Assembly: GCA_023055425.1 (NCBI GenBank)
Contig: JALGPY010000001.1
Coordinates: 68,796,691-68,860,690, forward strand
Direction of reading: 5' to 3'
DNA length: 64,000 nt
Origin: Linanthus parryae
Taxonomy: Eukaryota > Streptophyta > Magnoliopsida > Ericales > Polemoniaceae
The translations under genes and the position numbers were made by a program. Of the stretch, positions 10,915-22,025 are shown in pieces (positions within the stretch are counted from its first letter, which is position 1; every line of letters starts with the position of its first letter). The notes beneath the pieces are model-generated. The model had not been told where the DNA came from. It saw only the letters and a list, made by a program, of their open reading frames with translations, and ran no database searches.

Positions 10915-12495
10915 ATGTCCTCACACGGGCATGGGGATATCCATGGGCAAATCAACCAAATCGAACAGATTGCGGTAACGGAAGAGCCAATGCAGAGCAC
11001 TCCAGACGAGAAGCTCAAAGAAGCACCTGAATGCATGGAAGATAGGCCCAGACCACAAAAGCAAGAGCTAAAGGAAGTGTTCCTCAGCCCGAACGAGGAA
11101 AAGAAGAGGCCAGTCTTTCTAAGTGCGGACCTCACAAGCGAGGAGGAGCAAGGACTGCTACAGCTCCTAACTGAATACAAGGATGTGTTCGCATGGGAGT
11201 ATGATGAGATGCCAGGTCTGGATACAAGCATCACTATGCACCGTTTAGACATCATCCCAGGGTCTAAACTGGTAAAACAGAGCACAAGAAGCTTCAGGAC
11301 GGAGCTTAACGTGAAGATCAAACAGGAGATTGTCAAACTCCTGGATGCCAAGTTCATAGAGCCGAATCATCATCCCACATGGCTGGCCAACATTGTGCCA
11401 GTGGTAAAGAAGAACGGACAGCTTCGCATCTGTGTGGACTTCCGGGATCTCAATCGTTTCTGCCCAAAGGACGATTTTCCACTGCCCAACATCTATTTGC
11501 TTATCGATTCAACAGCGGGCCATGGCATGTTCAGTTTCATGGACGGCTTCAGCGGGTACAACCAGATCAAGATGGACCCTGAGGATGCGCGGAACACTGC
11601 ATTCATCACTCCGGTGGGGGTGTTCAACTACACAGTGATGCCGTTCGGTCTCAAAAATGCGGGTGCAACCTATCAGCGGGCCATGATGGCCCTATTCCAC
11701 GACATGATGCACAAAGAAGTGGAGTTTTATTTGGATGACCTTGTAGTCAAATCCAAGCAGGAAGCAGATCACCTCGCGGATTTGCGGAAAGTGTTCAATA
11801 GATGTAGACGCTTTCAACTGAAGATGAATCCTATGAAATGCACATTTGGGGTAACATCAGGGAAGTTCTTGGGATGCGTAGTTCATCGCCAAGGAATCGA
11901 GCCTGACCCTGCGAAAGTATCAGCCATCACTGGCATGACACCGCCCCATAACCAAAGTGCCTTGAAGACATTTTTGGGAAAGCTATCATACCTGCAGAGA
12001 TTCATCCCAGCAATTGCCGAAATCACCTGCTGTTTTAGTGCCCTTCTCAAGAAAGATTCCGTATACAGCTGGACTCCGGAGCACGAAGCTGCGTTCGAAA
12101 AGCTGAAGGATCTGCTGACGTCTTCAAAAATAATGATCGCATCTCAACTGGGATCACCGCTTCTACTATATTTGACGTCAACAAGGAGATCCATAGGAGC
12201 ACTCTTGGCTCAGGAATACGAGGGTCAAGAAAGGCCTATCTACTACATCTCTCGCATTGTGCAGCCTGCTGAATCAAGGTACACAGATATCGAACGTCAT
12301 TGCCTTGCCTTGTTTTTCGTGATAGAGAAGCTGAAACACTACTTTGCGTCGCACAAAGTAGTAGTGGTCACCAAAAGCGATCCCATACGATATCTGTTAA
12401 CTCACACTACTCCTGGAGGAAGGTTGGCGAAATGGTACATGACCATCTCTCAATATGATATCACATGCGTGCGACCGCGAGCGATCAAGTCGTAG
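10915..12495 (+). pseudogene. Pol segment 1: reverse transcriptase and first RNase H (ends at nonsense codon)
   Basis: 526 codons that copy element RNA into DNA. The reverse transcriptase shows WLANIVPVVKK, ICVDFRDLNRFCPKDDFPLP, FSGYNQI, MPFGLKNAGATYQR and the catalytic box FYLDD (Asp codons at 11734-11739). The other copy reads FYVDD, so one residue beside the active site differs, conservatively. The first RNase H (PLLLYLTS...ESRYTDIERHCLAL) is weakly conserved, as is normal in Tat elements. Translation stops at TAG 12493-12495, where the older copy reads a leucine codon (AIKSLAVADLL) and the frame otherwise continues. I read this as a point nonsense mutation. Confidence 0.9.
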
Positions 12496-13638
12496 GCGGT
12501 AGCGGATCTGTTAGCACAGTTTCCCGACAACAGCCACGAGCCCGTGATCGAAGAAGAGCTCGAAGGACCTGAAATCTATGCAATCGACGTGCCCTATTGG
12601 ACGCTCCACTTCGACGGTTCGTCAACAAGGAAAGGCGGAGGCATTGGGATAGTCTTGACCAAGCCGGATGGAGAGGTCATACAAATGTCCGCCAAGCTCA
12701 ACTTCGCAGTCACAAACAATGAAGCGGAATATGAGGCTCTTATCGCGGGACTCCGTGCAGCAAAGGCTATAGAAGTAAGCAATCTGACGGTCATGGGAGA
12801 CTCCAAGCTGATCGTAAGGCAAGCCTCGGGCGAGTACGGTTTGAAGGAGATTAACCTTCTGTCTTACCGGACTCTAGTACAAAAGCTGGTACAGCAATTC
12901 TGCGACGTGAGGTACGAGCACAAGCCCCGAGCAAACAACAGGCATGCAGATGCTTTGGCAACCTTGGGATCCAAGGTCAGTACAGACAAATGTCCCGCGA
13001 GGATCTCGATCGAAGTGCGAACATCGTCGGCCTTGGCAGAGAACGTGTGCGACGATGAACACATGGATGATACGGACTGGAGGAAAGCAGTCCTGCGAGC
13101 TATTGCAGAAGGCACAAGAAGTGAAAGCTGGGCGCTCACAAAAGGGTATTGCATACATGACAACACCCTTTACTACAAGGGTCCTGGCGGAATACTCATG
13201 CGATGCGTCTCCGAGCAAGAGGGACAGCTGCTGTTAGAAAAGATTCACCAACATGCTTGCGGAGAAAGTGAGGTGTCAATCTATCGGAAGGCTCAGAGAT
13301 ATGGCATTCATTGGCCCGACATGTCAACAGTCGCGGCCCTGATACAAGGGAAGTGCGAGAGTTGCGCACTGATCAAAGATTCTCTACTCGTCGCTCTAAC
13401 CGATGACGACACGGATTGGAGGAAGCCACTCTTTGACTTTCTCACCCAGGGCACCGTGCCTGAATCGAGAAAAGAAGCTGATAAATTGAAGAGGAAAGAA
13501 TCTCGATATGTAGTACAAGAAAACCTGCTTTGGCGAAGAGGTCATGGGGGCAACTTGCTGCGATGTCTAGACGGCAGAGAAGCACAAGAAGTCATGGACC
13601 TTTCTCATCAGGTAGAACACCAAGGAGGTGCGAAATAA
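12496..13638 (+). pseudogene. Pol segment 2: archaeal-like RNase H and duplicated integrase N-terminal module
   Basis: Same frame as the previous segment, after its nonsense codon. The Tat-specific second RNase H shows all four acidic positions: FDGS (Asp at 12613), NEAEYEAL (12727), MGDSKL (12799) and NRHADAL (about 12949). It is thought to remove template RNA. Next come two consecutive copies of an integrase N-terminal module, each starting with DTDWRK and containing LLRC/LMRC, a His region, GYFWP or GIHWP, and CxxC (13064-13402 and 13403-13740). A second nonsense codon, TAA at 13636-13638, falls inside module two, where both older copies read TTA or TTT before TGC. Confidence 0.85.
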
Positions 13639-14640
13639 TGCAGGCAGCTCCTCTCAATTGGATATTTCTGGCCCACGATGGAGGCTGATTGTCGCACCAA
13701 AGTACGACGCTGCCAGGAGTGTCAATTCAAAGGAAGCCTAGGGCACGCTCCTGCCGTGGATCTACATGCATTGGGAACGCCATGGCCATTTCACACATGG
13801 GCGCTGGACTTCATTGGTCCCATTCGACCAACTTCGCACGGGAATCATTTTATTCTCACCGCAACTGAGCTATTTACCAAATGGGTAGAGGCAATACCAC
13901 TGAAGACGGCAAATGCGCTAGCTGTGGTCAACTTCATCCAAGAAAACATCATATGCAGGTTCGGAATTCCAAACACCATTCTTTCAGATAATGGTACTCC
14001 TTTTGTTAATCGCCAGGTGGCTGCGAAGCTAGCAGAGTACAATATCAGGCAAATATGTTCCACCCCTTATTACCCGAAGGGGAACGGGCAAGCCGAAGCG
14101 ACCAACAAAACGCTGTTGAGGATTTTGAGCAAGATGGTCGCAGATGACCACAAGAAATGGGCCGATTCTCTAAGCATAGCTCTGTGGGCTTACCGAACTT
14201 CTCCAAGGAAACCCACGGGGGCCTCACCATTCCTACTATGCTATGGAGCCGAGGTCGTGGTACCTGCGGAGGTGAGAGTCAATTCGGCGAGATTGGCCTT
14301 TCACGCACTATACGAAAATCAACGCGATCATGATTTGGTCTTGCTGGAGGAAAAGCGAGAACAAGCTAAAAGGACCAATAAGCGGTATCAAGAAAGGATC
14401 GCTCGTGCTTACAATAAGACGGTCCAGCGAAGAGATTTCGCAGTTGGAGACTTGGTCCTGCGCGCATCTGACCACTGCATGCGAGAAGCGGCTCACCCAA
14501 AGTTCGCAGCCAATTGGGAAGGACCCTTCGAAGTCACAGAAGTCTTTGACAGTGGCTACTGCAGCATACGAAGGTTGCACGGAACAACCTCTACCCCAAG
14601 TTCAGTCAACATGCGCTGGATTAAGAAGTACTATCCTTGA
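13639..14640 (+). pseudogene. Pol segment 3: integrase catalytic core and C-terminus
   Basis: Same frame, after the second nonsense codon. The integrase core has its complete triad: ALDFIGPI (Asp at 13807-13809), LSDNGTPF (Asp at 13987-13989) and GQAEATNKT (Glu at 14095-14097). The last two are separated by 35 residues, the classic DD35E spacing. The C-terminal module WEGPFEVTEVFDSGYCSIRRL follows and the frame ends with KKYYP-stop. The catalytic domain is intact but lies behind two premature stops, so full-length Pol is not made without readthrough. It would insert element DNA into the genome. Confidence 0.9.
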
Positions 14641-14708
14641 CTTCTCTCATTTCATGCGTTTTATTATAACGTTGTTTCATGTCTTGTATGGCTATGATTT
14701 ACACAATC

Positions 14709-14790
14709 TCCTCTCCCATATGAGAGGATTGTAATCTCATCTCTCCCATATGAGAGCATTATAATAAGAGAATTCTCCCAAATGAGAACT
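14709..14790. promoter_or_regulatory. Three CTC(C/A)CATATGAGAG inverted-repeat motifs
   Basis: Two near-perfect copies of CTCTCCCATATGAGAG and one CTCCCAAATGAGAA lie within 80 bases. The old element has three related motifs at 840-935 and, inverted, 5985-6055. Their spacing and number are kept between copies, which suggests protein or RNA binding sites. Function is unknown. Confidence 0.45.
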
Positions 14791-14861
14791 TCATATTTCT
14801 GGCTGTTAATTTTGCTTCATTTAGTTTTTTATTACTGTTAACAATGGGCTATCCTCCACAA

Positions 14862-15530
14862 TAGCAATCTTTGCGAAATGCGATCTTAATTGATCCTCTA
14901 AAGCCTATCTGCTACGATAGCACTCTTTGCGAAATGCGATCTTAACTGATCTTCTAAGCCTATCTGCCACGATAGCACTCTTTGCGAAATGCGATCTTAA
15001 CTGATCTTCTAAGCCTATCTGTTACGATAGCGATCTATGCGAAATACGATCTTGATTGATCTTCTAAGCCTATCTGCTACGATAGCAACCTATGCGAAAT
15101 GCAATCTTAATGGATCTTTTAAAGCCTATCTGCCACGATAGCAGCCTATGCCAACTGCGATCTTAATTGATCTTCTAAGCCTATCTGCCACGATAGCAGC
15201 GGCGATCTTAATTGATCTTCTAAAGCCTATCTTCCACGATAGCAGCCTACGCAAAATGATCTTAATTGATCTTCTAAAGCCTATCTGCCATGATGGCAAC
15301 TCATGCGAAAAACGATCTTAATTGATCTTCTAAAGCCTATCTGCTACGATAGCAACTCATGCGAAAAACGATCTTAATTGATTTTCCAAAGCCTACTTTC
15401 CACGGTAGCAACTCGTAAGAATGCGATCTAAAATTCGTCCTTAAGCCTATCTATTGTGATAGAAACATCATACATAATGATCTCAAGTGATCTACGAAAG
15501 TCTATCTGATGTGATAGCACTTATTGAATC
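14862..15530. repeat. Tandem array of about 57-bp units in the Tat 3' noncoding region
   Basis: About a dozen diverged units of roughly 55-60 bp. Each has AAGCCTATCTGC, ACGATAGCA and a CGATCTTAATTGATCTTCT segment. The core forms a CTATC/GATAG mini-hairpin. Tandem arrays in the 3' noncoding region are known from Tat elements and can seed satellite DNA. Here the units vary in both length and sequence. Confidence 0.85.
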
Positions 15531-16161
15531 TGAAGGCAAATCGCAAGCCCATCTGCCAAGATGGCACAACTGCGCACACACGATCTCGAACGATCTAATA
15601 AAACATCTGCGAATTTATGCGGCAGATAGCAAATGCGAAATATGTATGTAGCATTATACAAGGTGAAATATGCCGACACGCATGCGAAATTGTATTTTGT
15701 TGTAATGACACAGCAGATAATACAAAAGCTATTTATCATTATGAGTCAAAAAGACTTACAATTTATCTGTCTAGATAGCAGCTTACAAGCGAAAAGGCTC
15801 AAATCTAACTACGCAGCCAACATGGCTTACAATACATTCGAAAAGTAACTGACAAGCCAGCAGTGACACACCGAGGGAATCCTAATTGAGAAAGGATGAA
15901 CCCAACGGTCCTAACACTGGCTATGCGATATGCAGATCTGCGGCCAAAGATCTGTAGCAAAAGGGATGCTGCTGCGAAGAGATCAACTCGTCATTCGCTA
16001 CGTCCCTAACAGCAAGATCTGGGTGACGGTACGTCCAAGACCCCAGGAGCTGACAAAGGCCTCAGTCTGATCAAGATATGTACCGGAGGAACCTCCTGTT
16101 CCGGCGTACACAGTCGCGCAAAACAGGGGAAGCAGTCATTCCTCTGGTGATGGGTTCCTTG

Positions 16162-16545
16162 TCATGATTGACAAGGGCATTGACGAGCCTCCTGAGTCCA
16201 AGAACGAAGAGGCAAGAAATCCTCCTCCAGGGATGCTGGAGGAGAATTCCGCCGTTCATTACGAATCGGTAGCACGGTCACTGCGGCGCTGCACCTCTCC
16301 GGGAGGCGGCCGGAAACATCACCTGCAAACATAATACACGAAGAAAATTCTTCGAACACACATGAGATATCATATCCATCTTCTTTACGATGGTTATAAA
16401 GATCAATAAGCCTCATAAAGCGGATCTTGGAAACTATCTTTATAGCACAAAGCGCAAACTCAGGATTCACAACTTGGAGTTGCCATGAATCAACGAAAAA
16501 CAAGCGTTGAAGCCAGCAGTCGTAAGGACTCACGGCAAAGCACAT
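16162..16545 (-). other. Possible short antisense ORF downstream of a TATA-like box
   Basis: A minus-strand open frame begins with MCFAVSPYDCW about 36 bases after the TATA-like box at 16581-16588 and continues to 16162. The middle part (CAIKIVSKIRF...CIMFAGDVSGRLPE) is recognisably similar to the minus strand of the old element at 6930-7080 (CAIEMVPKDF...FIMFAGVISGDFP). The shared TTTGCAG before the second block looks like a splice acceptor, so part of it may be an intron. I recognise no domain. It may be a second antisense transcript or just conserved noncoding sequence. Confidence 0.3.
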
Positions 16546-16580
16546 TTTTGGGATGAAGAACCCAAATGACAAAGACAGGG

Positions 16581-16588
16581 TTTATATA
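16581..16588 (-). promoter_or_regulatory. TATA-like box on the antisense strand (young Tat)
   Basis: Minus-strand CTATATAAACCC at the position equivalent to 7174-7181 in the old element. It is a strong match to the plant TATA consensus. Confidence 0.35.
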
Positions 16589-17001
16589 GATCTTGTGGAG
16601 ACTCTTCAGTTGCCAAGATGAGTCGGCAGAATTTGAAAAGAGGGTAAAGTCAATCACTTACGCCTTGAAAAGCGGTAACAATCAATTACCCTACTAAAGG
16701 CTACGACGATTCAGTTGCGTATCCTAATTAATGACGGATGGTCATGATTCGGATGGACTTCCCAAGGAAAGCGTGCTTATCTTACGAGAAATTAGCGCGA
16801 AAATCAAGCAGAATATCAATTGCTGATGTCATAAATGGATATGCACAGAGATATCCCATCAAATCCCGGAAAGGGCAAAACGGGCATGTCGATTCTTTTG
16901 TTAAAAAAAAAGGGGGGAGAAACCCTAGCAACATTACATTAATGTTTCAGCATTACGTTAATGCTCCAGCTATTTCCTTGCTACTTTTCAAATTCAAAAA
17001 G

Positions 17002-20000
17002 TCAAAGAAAATTCTTGATCAAGGCGAACTGATGGCTCAGATTCTCTACCTGCTCCACTTCTTGCTTCAATTGCTCGCACTTGGCATTCATCTCATGATA
17101 GAGCCTCATAGCCTCTTCAGCCTTTTGCTTCTGCTGCTCCACCTTCTGCTTCTCAGCTGCGAGGTTTTGGTGGCCGAGTTTCAAAGTTACGGCTGCGCGA
17201 ATCAGGGTAACTCTTTTCATAAGAAATATGAAACCCAGTCTGCCTTGGACTTTAGCAAGAAGATTTTGGCACATGCCAAAAAGAAATTCGGCACTCTGGA
17301 CAGAAATGGTCGCAGGCGTGGCCGCGGTCAGCTGCTCCAAAATCCAAATGGCTTCGGTAAGGAACAGCCTCCTGTCGAAGGGCCCTATCTCCAGAGATCT
17401 CGCAAATGGTTGGGGGTAGGTGAGGCGCATCCGAACTAGCCAGTCCACATCAGTTTGCTTCAAACCTAAAGCAATGTCAAAGCTAAGTTATGCTATCAAA
17501 CTCGCAAATGAGTAATGCGAGATGCAAACAGCAAATCTCTACTTACTAGTTCCTTCAAGAATTTCACGAAGAGAAGGGATGCGCATTGCTGGAGTGGTCG
17601 AAGACTGTCCTCGCTCCAAAGCTCTCCTGTCAGCTGCGAGCTCTAATCCCTCATAGTTAGGAGGAAGAGTGTAAGCCGCACCAGCTGCGACTGCATTCCC
17701 AACCTGCGAGCCCCAAAAGCTCCACGCAGGAAGAGGTGCTGCCGACTCAGTCATCGCCGGAGGCGAAGTGGCAGCCGAAGTTGCTTGGCGAGGGACACTC
17801 TCAGATGCGGAAGCATCAACAGTACTTGTTCTTACTTCCTCAGCGCCAGTATGGGCATCTTCCTCCATTAGCACAGCGTCAGCTTCAGCATCATCAGAAA
17901 GTTCGATGATGTCCTCAAGACGCTCTCCTGCATGTTCAGCAGCTGCGACGGGCTTCTTGGTATGGGAGCTCGGAATCGGAACATAGGATGCAGAAGGCTG
18001 ACTTCTCTGCTCCAGCACAGGTTCCTCAGCATCGCCTGCGATACAAAATGTGATGGTATGAGGTAACTCGCCTTATATGTTATTTTAATATCTTTGCCAA
18101 AGCTAAGAGCAAGCACCTCCACGCGAAGGTGGGATTGACGTATCTCCGTCATACACTAAAGACGTGGAACCATGCCCTACTAGTGTGTCCTCATTAAGCA
18201 GGTCCTTAAAATGAGCGTGACCTGGGACGCGAAGAAACCAGTCATGATTCTGTTTCAAGTTGCTAAGGCCTAGTCCATACATATCATTCGAATGATTACC
18301 TGAAGGTTCTCCGCACTTGCCTACTAGCCAACGGCGAATGTCAGCTTTTGACACACCATGCTTTAATGCACCCACTACAACATCTCTATAAGTTACTGCG
18401 AGATTGAAGATCTCACCTTTATCGCCGCCTGCGATCTCTTCAAAATCTGCTTGGGCTTGCTCCAGAGCTGCTGCATCCTCTTCTGGAGCCGCATCCTCCT
18501 CCGCTTGAGGAGCCACCTCGTCAGGAAGCACATCTTCCTCATCAATGGGACGCACTAAGTCGTCAACATGTTGCTCCTCGAGGATCCGCTGCCTCACACG
18601 CTCGAGCTCCTCCTCTTCCCGCTGCCTTCTCCTTTCAGCAGCTTCCGCGGCTGTCTTCCTGGACTCGGCAAGAATGTCCTCACTTATGGGTTCGTCTGGA
18701 ATGCCAGAATGAGCATTCCTCTTTTGTCTCTTGGCCAAAAGGCCACCGATGGTCTCATCATCATCATCATCTGCGAAGAAACGATTGGTTTGAGAAAGAG
18801 TTGCAAAAGAATTACGATAATGAGAAGGGAAACGCGATGGAGGTACCTCCTGATTCTTCCTCATGTATCACATTTGTTCTTTCTTCTTCTTCTTCATCAC
18901 CTTCTCTGGGCTCCTGCCTCTCCTCTTCTTTCTCTTGGTTGAATGGAACAAAGGTCTCAACTGCGAGCTCCTTCCGCGCTCTACTGGGCATACGACCTTT
19001 GCCCTTGTCCTTGGCAGAAAGGGACCTCGCTAGAGGGGAAGTTGGAGAACTTCTAGGGGAAGTAATTGTAATTCCCTTTTTCCTGGGTCTCTTCGCTCTC
19101 GGCGCGGCAGTCGCTGGAGGAGACGGATTGTCTCTGGGTGGAGACAAGGCCGGAGCATTATCTATCAGCGAGTCAGCAAAAGCATTCATGACTGCGCGAA
19201 TCCTGGTTTCGACCTCGGGGTCCATCCTCCATGCTAGCAGGAACGACTGTCCTTGTCTTTTGGTGGCAACAATGGTGTTAACCAACGACTTGGAACGATC
19301 ACCAGATGCGAATCTCCGCACATGACACTACAGCAAACAGTACAGAATAAAGGCATTAACATGTGGAAATCAAGAAGCTTAACGCACGCGAAAAAAAAAG
19401 TTGCTTACCTTAGCAAATGCCTCGCTATATCTGATGACATGCGAGTCGCCTTTCTTAACTGCGGCGATCTTTTCCTTCAGAATGACGTCAGGGCACAAAT
19501 GGTTCTCATGATCCAACAATGAGTAGCAACCATATTCAGACTCGCTCAGACTGCAATTGGGGCGAAACGGAAAAGAGTTTCTCTTGATCAAAGGAGCTCT
19601 ACTCGGCTGTGCGGCCGAATGTGTCTCAATCCTCGTTTGCTGGGCGATCCAGTATGCGAGCCAGTTCTGGGAACAACCGCCCTCGCGGTTACCCGCAGGC
19701 TGCTCAAAGGGAAGATTGTTCATGAATACTGTCTTGCACTCCTTTGTTAGCAAGCGCTTATAGCAACATCTGATAATGGACTGGGGCCAGATTGATGGTG
19801 CCACTGCATCAAAGCCGAACTGGGGAGAAACTCGAGTGGGGTCAACATCCACGGTAATCCTCTCATACCTTGGCGCGAGCTCACGAATATGCTCTGCGAG
19901 AGCAGGAAGGGAACCTCGCAGACACCAGCAAAAGAACTCGCGATAGCGCTCATGGAAATACGATCCCTCTTCGAAGAGAAGCTCTTCTGAGAAGACAACA

Positions 20001-21289
20001 CCCTTAGAAGGGTACAGCTTTGGAAACCATCGCACGTTCTCAATGCGCGTGGCATAGGGCCTGGCAGTGAACTCTTGCCGCTTGTCGCATATCAGGCTCC
20101 AAACACACTTGGTATTTTTCGCTCCGAACCACCTCGCAGCTCTGCCACTGTTACGCTCCTCCGTCTCGCCTGGGGGACACCGCTTGTTGGGCTTAAGAGC
20201 AGTTGGGGCATAGGACGGCCATCGCTCAAAGACCCACATCGTCAAGAAGGAAATGTTGACAAAAGTCAGTATATCGAGGCGGCCACGCGACTCCTTCATG
20301 GCCACAACTATCTGATCCAGTCTATAGTACAGCGTGCCCAAGACCAAGGGTCCGAGTGCGACTCTCTGGCCAAGGGCGAGCTTCACAGCAAGCGGCAGAA
20401 CGTGATAGAAGACCCCATCATGCGGGTGACCATCGATTAAGTACCTCGACAGCCATGCACAGAGGAAAGCACAAAGGGTCAAGTGATAGCCTTTATCCTC
20501 TACATAATTCTTGGCCTCTGGGTCCTCACTCAGAAGCTTCTTGGTGATGCTGCTGTTCGCGTAGTCACGAAAGAAGTACTGCACCCATTTGTTCCAAGTA
20601 TTCTTCGCAGACGTATCAACCAACTGCCAGTTCGGAAGGGCTTTGGTAGTGGTCCACCGGGTGGAGATTTTCTTCACCTCTGATAGGCATTCCTCCATCT
20701 GCGTGTACAAAGCGATCTCCGCAGCCGTTCTCAAAGGACTCAAGGGGTCCACTTCGCCCATGGGAGAAAGATCGTACAGCATGTGCACGTCCTCGAGTGT
20801 GGGGGCAGCCTCGAACTCAGCAAAGTGGAATGTATGAGTCGCAGGCGAGTAGCGGGAAAGAAGGTTTAGAAACATGGACTGGTCCAGCTTCACGGCAGCA
20901 CCCTTCATAGCACGAACAGCGAAGTATACGCCGGCCTCATTAAGAGTCGCAGCATGATCGGTCAACACGTGGTCAATCCACTCATCCATGTAGTCCAATT
21001 TCTGGACAAAAGCTTGGGTGGAAATCGCAGCATAGGGGAAGTACCCATTTTCGATTCCCAATCGAACCACGTCCTCGGAGCCAATCAACTTGAGCAAGGC
21101 TGAGTTAACTGGGGGAGTCAGTGTTAGCAATCCCTCATTGGGGACAGAAGCAGGCAATTTCTTCGCCTTAACCCTCGCGTGATAGAAATCTTTGCCACCC
21201 AGATAGGGGGCTTTTCCCCACAAAGCTTGCGGAAGATCAGGTATCTCTTCGTCCTCCTTGGTGGGTTTGGTTCCTTTTGTCTTGGCCAT
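17002..21289 (-). CDS. Intact six-exon antisense gene; plant-mobile-domain-like protein
   Basis: Predicted coding exons on the minus strand are 21289-19409, 19327-18847, 18770-18300, 18221-18117, 18035-17547 and 17465-17002. All five introns begin GT and end AG, are 70-85 bp, and preserve phase. The sum is 3,891 nt, or 1,296 residues, with no internal stop. The N-terminal 550 residues resemble the plant mobile domain of transposon-derived proteins such as MAIN/MAIL1: ALWGKAPYLGG, GIENGYFPY, THTFHFAEFEAAPTLEDV. The middle is acidic and Pro/Ser-rich with a basic RAKRPRKKG patch, possibly a nuclear signal. Glu/Arg-rich coiled coil and a C-terminal Gln/Glu/Lys coiled coil follow. The start is ATGGCCAAGAC just after CTTCCGCAG, an acceptor that implies a 5' UTR intron. 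Its role is unknown; it is carried inside the retrotransposon, opposite to pol. Exon 4 is the least certain. Confidence 0.8.
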
Positions 21290-21770
21290 TCCTGCGGAAG
21301 AGCAAGAAAAAAAGGGGGAGAAATATGCCACACTTCAGTTTGAATTTCGAGATTCAAGATCTATGGAAAGAAAGATGAACAGTTTCTGGTATCAATTTCA
21401 GAAATTAGATGATTGCATTATCAGGGATTTCAAAACCCTACATCCAAGATCCTTATCATCGAAGGATCAAGCCAAAATTGGGTCCAAAGCTTGAAGCTTC
21501 TTCACAAGTTTCAACAGATTATATGTCATGGGTTTACAGATTCAACGCAGTTTGAAGCATACACTAGTATTCTAAATTGAAATTGAACAAGGCCAACCTG
21601 GTTTTCGCGAAGCCTGCTTGGATACACACAGTTGGAGAAGACGATTTGCAGTTCTGAACTGGTGACTGATTATCTGAATCTGCTCCCGAAGACTTCCGGG
21701 TATCATTCACTTTAAGAGAAAGAAGTGATGCTTTGCAACAATGGAGAGTACAAAGTATTTATCCAAAAAC
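21290..21770 (-). promoter_or_regulatory. 5' UTR and probable promoter of the antisense gene
   Basis: A minus-strand GGATAAATACT (21754-21764) sits 465 bases upstream of the start codon and is conserved in the old copy (AATAAATACT, about 27672-27682). An AACCAG/GTTGGCC donor-like site near 21598-21605 and the CTTCCGCAG acceptor next to the ATG would make a 5' UTR intron. No experimental support is visible. Confidence 0.4.
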
Positions 21771-22013
21771 AATGAGGGGTTGCGTCCTTTCAGTAGTCGA
21801 ATCGCAACCGTCACCGTCGAATCGCGCAATCACAGGACATGCTGACGTCACACCTAAAACCCTAAAGGCCAGACGGCACGACTCTAGGGGTTTTAGGTCA
21901 TAATGGCACGCACGGGGGCTGAACTTACCCGTATTTGAATTGCGGCGTGGCAGCGACGCGTATGTTGGTTTCCGCGCATGGAAGTCTATACAGCTATGAG
22001 TCTTCACGCGCAG

Positions 22014-22025
22014 AATGGGGGCTAA
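22014..22025 (+). other. Polypurine tract
   Basis: AATGGGGGCTAA lies immediately before the 3' LTR, where plus-strand priming occurs. The old element has AAAAAGGGGGCTAA in the same place before 27946. Confidence 0.8.

Larger units (their letters stand above)
14641..17001 (+). other. 3' noncoding region of the young Tat element
   Basis: No plus-strand gene is convincing here. It contains CTCCCATATGAGAG-type short inverted repeats (14709-14790), the large tandem array at 14862-15530, a conserved ATTTATCTGTCTAGATAGCAG motif near 15760 shared with the old element near 6513, the antisense TATA-like box at 16581-16588, and AT-rich spacer up to the end of the antisense gene. Confidence 0.65.

Noticed and set aside
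14862..15530. Regularly spaced repeats resembling a CRISPR array
   Set aside because: Units are diverged throughout with no identical repeats or unique spacers, no cas genes are present, and the context is a plant retrotransposon.
19379..21331. Single-exon host gene of 650 codons
   Set aside because: It is exon 1 of the antisense gene; the open frame extends past both its start and its donor site, and the locus lies between the two LTRs of one element.
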